Source: Mesorhizobium sp. M4B.F.Ca.ET.058.02.1.1
Lineage (GTDB): Bacteria > Pseudomonadota > Alphaproteobacteria > Rhizobiales > Rhizobiaceae
Direction: 5' to 3'
Length of the DNA: 64,000 nt
NCBI RefSeq assembly: GCF_003952505.1
Contig: NZ_CP034450.1
Coordinates: 868,001 to 932,000, forward strand
Shown: positions 57,900-64,000 of the stretch, piece by piece
How positions within the stretch are numbered: position 1 is the first letter of the stretch
Layout: each line of letters opens with the position of its first letter
The notes under the pieces: model-generated
Databases searched by the model: none
What the model was told of the DNA's origin: nothing
What the model saw: the letters and a program-made list of their open reading frames with translations, nothing else
Program-made: the position numbers and the translations under genes

Positions 57900-58265
57900 T
57901 CAATCCCTCCCGGCGGCGGGTGGAACCGCGCAGATCGTCGAACGGGTCAGAAATCGCCGCTCGCGGCCGTTGTCGAGCGAGAACATGCCGCCCCTGCCCG
58001 GCACCACGTCGATGATCAAATCCGTGTGTTTCCAGGCCTCGTACTGCGAGGCGCTGATGTAGATCGGCGTGTTGCCGATTTCACCCAGCATGACGTCGGC
58101 ATCGCCAACAATGAAATCGCCGCGCGGATAGCACATTGGCGAGGAGCCGTCGCAGCAGCCGCCGGACTGGTGGAACAGAACAGGGCCGTGATCGGCGATG
58201 ATCTCGGCCAGGAACGCCTCCGCCTCCGGCGTGGCGGACACTTTGTTCAGAGATCTTTTGTCCAT
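57900..58265 (-). CDS. DUF779 family protein
   Basis: 121-residue protein of the DUF779 family, found next to aldehyde dehydrogenases in proteobacteria and actinobacteria. Conserved segment LFHQSGGCCDGSSPMCYPRGDF contains CC and a nearby Cys, and SQYEAWKHTDLIIDVVPGRGGMFSLD follows. It is 64 nt downstream of aldB on the same strand, consistent with that known pairing. No catalytic assignment. Confidence 0.85.
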   Translation of the reverse strand: MDKRSLNKVSATPEAEAFLAEIIADHGPVLFHQSGGCCDGSSPMCYPRGDFIVGDADVMLGEIGNTPIYISASQYEAWKHTDLIIDVVPGRGGMFSLDNGRERRFLTRSTICAVPPAAGRD

Positions 58266-58329
58266 CAGATCCTCCAACAATCGAAGGAGGACGCGGCGAA
58301 CCGCGCCCTCCCCCCTCGCCCCGGGAGGA

Positions 58330-59847
58330 TCAGAAGAAGCCAAGCTTCTTCGGGCTGTAGCTGACCAGCATGTTCTTGGTCTGCTGGTAGTGATCGAGCA
58401 TGATCTTGTGCGTCTCGCGACCGATGCCGGACTGCTTGTAGCCGCCGAAGGCAGCGTGCGCCGGATAGGCGTGGTAGCAATTGGTCCACACGCGCCCGGC
58501 CTGGATGGCGCGGCCGAAGCGGTAGCAGCGGTTCGCGTCGCGGCTCCAAATGCCAGCGCCGAGGCCGTAGAGCGTATCGTTGGCGATCGACAGCGCCTCG
58601 TCATCGTCCCTGAAGGTCGTGACCGACACCACCGGTCCGAAAATCTCCTCCTGGAAGATGCGCATCTTGTTGTGGCCCTTGAACACGGTGGGCTTGACGT
58701 AGTAGCCGCCGGCAAGGTCGCCCGGCAGATGGTTCTGCTCGCCGCCTGTGAGCAGCTCGGCCCCTTCCTGGCGGCCGACGTCGAAGTAGCTCAGGATCTT
58801 CTGCAACTGCTCGTTCGAAGCCTGGGCGCCGATCATGGTTGCCGGGTCGAGCGGATCGCCCTGGACGATCGCCTCGACGCGCTTCAGCGCCCGCTCGATG
58901 AACCTGTCGTAGATCTTTTCATGCACCAGGGCGCGGCTCGGGCAGGTGCAGACCTCGCCCTGGTTGAGCGCGAACATCACGAAGCCTTCGATCGCCTTGT
59001 CGAAGAAGTCATCGTCCTCCGCCGTCACGTCCTGGAAGAAGATGTTGGGCGACTTGCCGCCAAGCTCGAGCGTGACCGGGATCAGGTTCTGGCTGGCATA
59101 TTGCGAGATCAGGCGGCCCGTCGTCGTCTCGCCAGTGAAGGCGATCTTGGCGATGCGGTTCGACGATGCCAGCGGCTTGCCGGCCTCCAGGCCGAAGCCG
59201 TTGACGATGTTGAGCACGCCCTCCGGCAACAGGTCGCCGACTAGGTCGGCCCACAGCATGATGGTGGCTGGCGTCTGCTCGGCCGGCTTCAGCACCACGC
59301 AATTGCCGGCGGCGAGCGCTGGCGCCAGTTTCCATACCGCCATCAGCAGCGGGAAATTCCACGGAATGATCTGGCCGACAACGCCGAGCGGTTCGTGGAA
59401 ATGATAGGCGACGGTGTCGTGGTCGATCTCGGAAATGCTGCCCTCCTGGCTGCGCAGCACGCCGGCGAAATAGCGGAAATGGTCGATGGCCAAAGGCAGG
59501 TCGGCCGCCGTCGTCTCGCGGATCGGCTTGCCGTTGTCCCAGGTCTCGGCGAGCGCCAGCAGATCGAGATTGTCCTCCATGCGGTCGGCGATGCGGTTGA
59601 GGATCAGAGCGCGAGCGGCAGCACTTGTCCTGCCCCAGGCGTCCTTGGCCTTGTGCGCCGCGTCGAGCGCCGCCTCGATGTCCCTGGCGTCCGACCGGGC
59701 GACCTCGCCCAGCGGCCCGCCGGTCACAGGTGATATGTTCTCGAAGTATTTTCCAGATAGTGGCGCCACCCATTTGCCGCCGATGTAGTTGTCGTAGCGC
59801 TTGGCGAAGGGAACCTTGGCCGTGCGGGAAAATTCCACCTTGTTCAT
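58330..59847 (-). CDS. Aldehyde dehydrogenase (AldB/ExaC type)
   Basis: 505-residue NAD(P)-dependent enzyme oxidising acetaldehyde and related aldehydes. Motifs: [61 protein letters not shown] with the general-base Glu, and [16 protein letters not shown] with the nucleophile Cys. The C-terminal [13 protein letters not shown] is conserved. Beside DUF779 and a GAF/Fis regulator, it is probably an inducible alcohol or aldehyde utilisation unit. Confidence 0.93.
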   Translation of the reverse strand: MNKVEFSRTAKVPFAKRYDNYIGGKWVAPLSGKYFENISPVTGGPLGEVARSDARDIEAALDAAHKAKDAWGRTSAAARALILNRIADRMEDNLDLLALAETWDNGKPIRETTAADLPLAIDHFRYFAGVLRSQEGSISEIDHDTVAYHFHEPLGVVGQIIPWNFPLLMAVWKLAPALAAGNCVVLKPAEQTPATIMLWADLVGDLLPEGVLNIVNGFGLEAGKPLASSNRIAKIAFTGETTTGRLISQYASQNLIPVTLELGGKSPNIFFQDVTAEDDDFFDKAIEGFVMFALNQGEVCTCPSRALVHEKIYDRFIERALKRVEAIVQGDPLDPATMIGAQASNEQLQKILSYFDVGRQEGAELLTGGEQNHLPGDLAGGYYVKPTVFKGHNKMRIFQEEIFGPVVSVTTFRDDDEALSIANDTLYGLGAGIWSRDANRCYRFGRAIQAGRVWTNCYHAYPAHAAFGGYKQSGIGRETHKIMLDHYQQTKNMLVSYSPKKLGFF

Positions 59848-59955
59848 TGTCTGCCTCCCAGCAAAACAGCGGCACGGAATGTGTCGCGTCGCGGGAGACA
59901 GTTGCGGATGCCTTTTGGCTTGTCAGCCCGGGGCCAACCGATCATGGCCGCCGAG

Positions 59956-59973
59956 TGTCGCAGAACTGCGACA
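59956..59973. promoter_or_regulatory. Palindromic operator between aldehyde dehydrogenase gene and regulator
   Basis: TGTCGCAG AA CTGCGACA: a perfect 8-bp dyad, of the form TGTCGC-N6-GCGACA. It lies about 110 bp upstream of the aldehyde dehydrogenase start and just after the regulator's 3' end. Likely the binding site of the adjacent Fis-type regulator. Confidence 0.55.
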
Positions 59974-59989
59974 GGTCAGGTCCAGGAAA

Positions 59990-60958
59990 TCAGTGCGCGC
60001 GGTGGATGCCGAAACGGGCGAGCTTGCGGTGCAGCGTGGCGCGCGAAATGCCGAGGCTCTGGGCCGCAGCGGAAACATTGCCGCCGGCGCGCGCCATCGC
60101 GCGCTGCACCACTCCGCGCTCGGCATCGTCCAGATCTTCCCCGGCCCTCACAGAGTCGCCGAGGATATCGGCCGCGAGCAGCCCCTTGGCCAAGGCTTCG
60201 CGAGTTATGCCGAGCGCGCAACGGGCCGAGCGCGTCGCGCCGATCACCAGATCGTCGGCATCGATGGCGATGAGCGCCCCGGTGTTGCGCTCGCCGACCG
60301 GGGCAAGCAGGATGCGGGCGTTGGAATAGACCATGCGGAAATTCTCGGCCTCGATGCGGCGGGCGGCGTCACCCACCGCAACAGCGATCAGCTGGACAAA
60401 GCCTTCCGTCAGATCCGACCGGCACGATGACACGTCGAGCGCCGCCGCTAGATTGCCTTCGTGGTCGTAGACCGGCGCCGTCGTGCAACTGAGCAAAGTG
60501 TTGCGCGAGAAAAAGTGCTGATCGCGATGGATGGTCAGCGCCCGCTGGTCGGCGATGCAGGTGCCGATCCCATTGGTGCCTTCACTGTCCTCGCTCCAGA
60601 CCGTGCCGGTCCAAAGCCCCCATTCGTCGAATGTCTCGTCGTCGGCGACGGCGCCCCTGCGTTCGACGGGGATGCCGTCGCGGTCCGCCAGCATCACGCA
60701 GCAGCCAACGCCCCCTACGGCGAGATAGAGGCGATTGAGACTTGCCTCGGCGGCGCGGACCAATGGCTCCATGCGCTGCCGGGCCCCTCTCAACTCGCCT
60801 TCGGTCAATCGCCTGGGGGCCTTGCGCTCGGCTGGATCGAGACCGTGCAGTTGGAGAGAACGTCGCCATGAGGCGACCAGTGCCGAATGGGCCGCGCCGC
60901 TTCTGGCGATCGAGGCCTGGACAAGATCTGCATGCACGACTGATTGCCGACCGATCAA
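59990..60958 (-). CDS. AcoR-type regulator with GAF and Fis domains, lacking the AAA+ domain
   Basis: 322 residues. A GAF-like sensor part (about residues 60-200, with LYLAVGGVGCCVMLADRDG) and a C-terminal Fis-type helix-turn-helix (ARAGGNVSAAAQSLGISRATLHRKLARFGI) are clear. The AAA+ sigma-54 domain of full AcoR (Walker A, GAFTGA) is missing, so it should act as an ordinary activator on sigma-70 promoters. It is upstream of the aldehyde dehydrogenase gene on the same strand, its likely target. Gap 60959-61203 holds nothing recognised. Confidence 0.82.
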   Translation of the reverse strand: MIGRQSVVHADLVQASIARSGAAHSALVASWRRSLQLHGLDPAERKAPRRLTEGELRGARQRMEPLVRAAEASLNRLYLAVGGVGCCVMLADRDGIPVERRGAVADDETFDEWGLWTGTVWSEDSEGTNGIGTCIADQRALTIHRDQHFFSRNTLLSCTTAPVYDHEGNLAAALDVSSCRSDLTEGFVQLIAVAVGDAARRIEAENFRMVYSNARILLAPVGERNTGALIAIDADDLVIGATRSARCALGITREALAKGLLAADILGDSVRAGEDLDDAERGVVQRAMARAGGNVSAAAQSLGISRATLHRKLARFGIHRAH

Positions 60959-61203
60959 CCTGACCCTCCCGTAAGCGGGACCTCCTCCCGCTCAGTCGTC
61001 ACGTTGGCTAGAAAATATTCGACACCCAAGGCAGTTCAGCTTTCGATATAGAACGCTGACCCCGACACGTATTGATTTTGCGCAATTCGGGACGGAAAAT
61101 CGCTACGCAATCGTTCCAGAATTGCTCTGGCGTTCTAAAGGTGGCTGCCGGCCGGCGCCATTGGACGTTGGTTCAAGGCGGATTGGCGAGGTCCTGTCGA
61201 AGC

Positions 61204-62034
61204 TCAGTTCGCCCCGGCCTTCTTCGGCTTGCTGGAGCCGATCATCTTCCAGTTCTTGTAGAACAGGGAATTGATGCGTTCGACGCTGACCGAAACGATG
61301 GCGAGCAGGCCGGCGATGAGGCCGGGGAACGGGGATGGACGGATGATGTCCATGAAGACGCAGTAGCGGCGCCCGTCATACTCGTTGACCGAACGGTGCA
61401 GCAGCGTGTCGTCGAAAATGTAGAGCGGATTGTCATGCCAGTAGTTCCTGGCGTCGTTGCACTCGACGAAAATCTCGGCCTTCACCGGCAGCAGGTTGTA
61501 GAGAATGCGCAGGCTGAGCCGAAGCGGGCCGAAATGCCAGGACGTCGACTCCTTGCCCCTGAAGACCGACACGGCGATGGTCTTGATGTATTTGAAATCC
61601 TTGTTGAATTCCGGCACGTTGTCGATCTTGTGCTTGCCGTACCATTGATAGACATACATGCCGCGCCGGCCGGTGCCGAAATTGGCGTCGATATCGGCGA
61701 TGATATCGTCCTTGCGCGCCTTAAAGACGTCGAGAACCTCGTTGACCTCGCGCTGGTAGTCGGCGGGAAACTGCTCCAGCTTCCAGACACCCGGGTTCCT
61801 GAAGCAAAGCAGGTCGACCAGCAGGTTGAAGGGCGACAGCAGCCAGGTGAAGAGGCCGTTGCCGAGAAAATAGCCGCGGAACAGCGACAGGTCCTTGTTC
61901 TTGTTGCGCAGCACGTCGATCAGGCCGCAAACGATCCAGATCGTTGTCAGGATCGGGATGAAATAGAAGCCGAGCGCGAGAAGCGGAATCGCAATCGCTG
62001 CCTGACGGATGGTCTTTCGAGCTTGCCTTGTCAT
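61204..62034 (-). CDS. Aspartyl/asparaginyl beta-hydroxylase-like (LpxO-related) protein
   Basis: 276 residues. An N-terminal membrane segment (about 10-38, AAIAIPLLALGFYFIPILTTIWIV) and a C-terminal hydrophobic stretch flank a 2-oxoglutarate/Fe(II)-type domain. The His motif appears in SWHFGPLRLSLR and the second His in FDDTLLHRSVNEYDGRRYCVF. LpxO-type enzymes add a 2-hydroxyl to lipid A acyl chains; rhizobial lipid A and ornithine lipids are also hydroxylated by relatives (OlsC/OlsD). Which substrate applies is not decidable from sequence alone. Confidence 0.78.
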   Translation of the reverse strand: MTRQARKTIRQAAIAIPLLALGFYFIPILTTIWIVCGLIDVLRNKNKDLSLFRGYFLGNGLFTWLLSPFNLLVDLLCFRNPGVWKLEQFPADYQREVNEVLDVFKARKDDIIADIDANFGTGRRGMYVYQWYGKHKIDNVPEFNKDFKYIKTIAVSVFRGKESTSWHFGPLRLSLRILYNLLPVKAEIFVECNDARNYWHDNPLYIFDDTLLHRSVNEYDGRRYCVFMDIIRPSPFPGLIAGLLAIVSVSVERINSLFYKNWKMIGSSKPKKAGAN

Positions 62035-62188
62035 TTTATTCCGCGCGGGGAGCGCGATCCCGTTCGCTTGAGTGCGCCAAAGTCACGGCAGCAACCCCCG
62101 CAGCCGTGCGCCTTGATAGGATTTTTTGCTTCGCCACACAACGGCAATCATGGCGGTGCCGGCGGGGCGCCGGTGCCGCTCATGCCCG

Positions 62189-62371
62189 TCAGATCGCCTT
62201 GTCCACGCCACGGGCAGGCCGAGATCGTCCCATTTCTCTTTCATCGCTGACCAGGAACTCGAAGCCGATGACGCTGTCACCGTCCCCGGCCGGCCCGCAT
62301 CTGAATTTCAGCCCGTGCCAGCTGCCGCGGCTGCGGAAGGCGGCACCTTCGGCGGCGACCGAGCCCCACAC
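62189..62371 (-). pseudogene. Decayed DUF930-like remnant
   Basis: A 60-codon GTG frame contains AAFRSRGSWHGLKFRC and DSVIGFEFLVSD, which resemble the conserved C terminus of DUF930 proteins, normally ending with a Trp/Leu/Pro motif. In the next frame the sequence continues as MKEKWDDLGLPVAWTR. One missing base after LVSD would join the two. The protein's N-terminal part is absent (clpA terminator lies 28 bp away). Likely a frameshifted scrap. The rest of the 405-bp gap shows nothing. Confidence 0.4.
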
Positions 62372-62398
62372 TCACTCTTGACCGCAGCAGATTGCATG

Positions 62399-62426
62399 AA
62401 AAAAGCCCCGTTTCCGGGGCTTTTTT
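62399..62426. terminator. Bidirectional terminator downstream of clpA
   Basis: AAAAAAGCCCCG / CGGGGCTTTTTT with a TTTC loop, 14 bp past the clpA stop. Poly-A left and poly-T right serve both strands. Confidence 0.9.
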
Positions 62427-62439
62427 ATCGTCAGGGCTA

Positions 62440-64000
62440 TCAGCCCTTGCGCGGCAACTGCGGCACCAGGCTACGCTTGCCGCCATCCTTGCCTTTCGGC
62501 TCCGGCTTCTGCGCCACCGCCTTCTTGGCCACCGGCTTCTTCGCAACCGTCTTGCGGGGCTTCGGCGCTTCCTCCGGCTCTTCCTTCTTCGGCTTCACCG
62601 GAGCCTCGTCAGCCAGCGACTCGAGTTTCAGGCCGGTCTCGCCGGTTTCCTTCTTCTCGACGGTGACGCGCACCGTGCCGCCCTTCTTGAGCTTGCCGAA
62701 CAGCACCTCGTCGGCCAGCGGCTTCTTGATGTGCTCCTGGATGACGCGGCCAAGCGGCCGCGCGCCCATGCGCTCGTCATAGCCCTTGTCGGCCAGCCAG
62801 GCGACCGCATCCGGCGACAGGTCGAAGGTGACGCCACGCTCGGAGAGCTGAGCCTCGAGCTGCATGACGAACTTCTGCACAACCTGGTGGATGACAGGCA
62901 CCGGCAGCGAGCCGAACGGGATGATCGCATCGAGACGGTTGCGGAACTCCGGCGTAAACAGCCGGTTGATCGCCTCGACATCGTCGCCTTCGCGCTTGGT
63001 CGAACCGAAACCGATCGCCGCCCGCTGCGCATCTGACGCACCCGCATTGGTGGTCATGATCAGGATGACATTGCGGAAGTCGATCTGCTTGCCGTTGTGG
63101 TCGGTCAGCTTGCCATGGTCCATCACCTGCAGCAGGATGTTGAACAGGTCGGGATGCGCCTTCTCAACCTCATCGAGCAAGAGCACGCAGTGCGGATGCT
63201 GGTCGACACCGTCGGTGAGCAATCCGCCCTGGTCGAAGCCGACATAGCCGGGAGGCGCGCCGATCAGCCGCGATACGGTATGACGTTCCATGTATTCCGA
63301 CATGTCGAAGCGGATCAGTTCGACGCCGAGCGAGGCGGCGAGCTGCTTGGCGACTTCCGTCTTGCCGACGCCGGTCGGGCCCGAGAACAGATAGGAGCCG
63401 ATCGGCTTTTCGGGTTCACGCAGGCCGGCGCGCGCCAGCTTGATCGCCGACGTCAGCGCGGTGATGGCGGTGTCCTGGCCGTAGACGACGCGCTTCAGCT
63501 CGATGTCGAGACCCTGCAGCACCTTCTCGTCGTCGGCCGAAACCGTCTTCGGCGGGATGCGCGCCATGGTGGCGATCGTGGCTTCGATTTCCTTGATGCC
63601 GATGGTCTTCTTGCGCTTGGCTTCGGGCACCAGCATCTGCGAGGCGCCGGTCTCGTCGATCACGTCGATCGCCTTGTCCGGCAGCTTGCGGTCGTTGATG
63701 TAGCGGGCCGAAAGTTCGACCGAGGCCTTGATCGCCTCGCTGGTGTAGCGGACCTTGTGGAACTCCTCGAAATAGGGCTTCAGGCCCTTCATGATCTCGA
63801 TGGCGTCCTCGATGGTCGGCTCGTTGACGTCGATCTTCTGGAAGCGCCGCACCAAGGCGCGGTCCTTCTCGAAGAACTGGCGGAACTCCTTGTAGGTGGT
63901 CGAGCCGATGCAGCGGATGGCGCCCGACGACAGCGCCGGCTTCAGCAGGTTCGACGCGTCCATGGCGCCGCCTGACGTGGCCCCTGCCCCGATCACGGTA
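62440..64000 (-). CDS. clpA: ClpA, ATPase subunit of ClpAP protease (partial, 5' end outside window)
   Basis: About 520 residues present, lacking the N domain and the first Walker A. It begins in the D1 module near VIGAGATSGGAMDASN and GAIRCIGSTTYKEFRQFFEKDRALVRRF. The D2 module shows Walker A GPTGVGKTEVAK, LIGAPPGYVGF, Walker B VLLLDEVEKAHPD and sensor TTNAG. A C-terminal tail (about 80 residues, Lys/Pro/Glu-rich) is longer than in E. coli ClpA (758 residues). The absence of the ClpB middle coiled coil identifies ClpA. The stop precedes a strong terminator. Confidence 0.95.
   Translation of the reverse strand, partial: TVIGAGATSGGAMDASNLLKPALSSGAIRCIGSTTYKEFRQFFEKDRALVRRFQKIDVNEPTIEDAIEIMKGLKPYFEEFHKVRYTSEAIKASVELSARYINDRKLPDKAIDVIDETGASQMLVPEAKRKKTIGIKEIEATIATMARIPPKTVSADDEKVLQGLDIELKRVVYGQDTAITALTSAIKLARAGLREPEKPIGSYLFSGPTGVGKTEVAKQLAASLGVELIRFDMSEYMERHTVSRLIGAPPGYVGFDQGGLLTDGVDQHPHCVLLLDEVEKAHPDLFNILLQVMDHGKLTDHNGKQIDFRNVILIMTTNAGASDAQRAAIGFGSTKREGDDVEAINRLFTPEFRNRLDAIIPFGSLPVPVIHQVVQKFVMQLEAQLSERGVTFDLSPDAVAWLADKGYDERMGARPLGRVIQEHIKKPLADEVLFGKLKKGGTVRVTVEKKETGETGLKLESLADEAPVKPKKEEPEEAPKPRKTVAKKPVAKKAVAQKPEPKGKDGGKRSLVPQLPRKG

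Overview
The window looks like a chromosomal segment of a Mesorhizobium-type alphaproteobacterium (Hyphomicrobiales, Phyllobacteriaceae). Supporting signs are the high GC content with GC-rich third codon positions, the dusB-ntrB-ntrC order, a fused ispDF gene, lipoyl-domain-bearing PDH E1 beta, and coexistence of glnB-glnA (GSI) with glnII (GSII) preceded by a divergent gstI-like gene. No rRNA, tRNA, CRISPR array, prophage or insertion sequence was recognised. It is mostly core genome with small accessory patches.

Layout. 1-3.1 kb: dusB-ntrB-ntrC nitrogen-control operon (ntrC runs off the left edge). 3.3-5 kb: ispDF and a CinA C-terminal amidase. 5-13.6 kb: on the minus strand, pdhA-pdhB-pdhC-lpdA with small membrane genes and an SGNH hydrolase interspersed, then a GlsB-like gene, lipA and ratA. 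13.8-18.4 kb: FtsB-like protein, eno, a small lipoprotein, PRC-barrel protein, dodecin, kdsA and a VOC protein. 18.9-23.1 kb: a compact glycan operon of overlapping genes with several non-ATG starts (GT4, ATP-grasp-like, CelD/FemAB-like acyltransferase, GT2). 23-32 kb: Dabb protein, cfa, cpdB, type II NADH dehydrogenase, 5-FTHF cyclo-ligase, lrp/ald divergent pair, a gap with signs of a small RNA, DUF1203. 32-40 kb: OmpA-like protein, GFA protein, a cysK-alaX-sseA-GNAT operon, SDR, alpha/beta hydrolase, RhlE-type helicase. 40-48.5 kb: pccB, an M48 peptidase, DUF6165/GT9 pair, a large secreted CxxCH protein and nnrD, which is split by a frameshift. 48.6-52.4 kb: glnB-glnA and glnII/gstI. 52.4-64 kb: MHS-type transporter, ATP12 chaperone, EamA exporter, RluC-like synthase, crcB, DUF779-aldB with a GAF/Fis regulator, an Asp/Asn beta-hydroxylase, a decayed DUF930-like remnant and clpA (runs off the right edge).

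The strongest functional link is nitrogen control. The window holds ntrBC and also two near-perfect sigma-54 promoters, in front of glnB-glnA and glnII. Each is preceded by a similar 20-bp element (16/20 identical), a candidate NtrC enhancer. Several genes (GT2, nnrD, a 68-codon ORF, the DUF930 remnant) appear to carry single-base or small indels, often at short homopolymers. Either the assembly has residual indel errors or these loci are decaying. The most novel-looking locus is the four-gene glycan operon with its 9-bp inverted repeat upstream.
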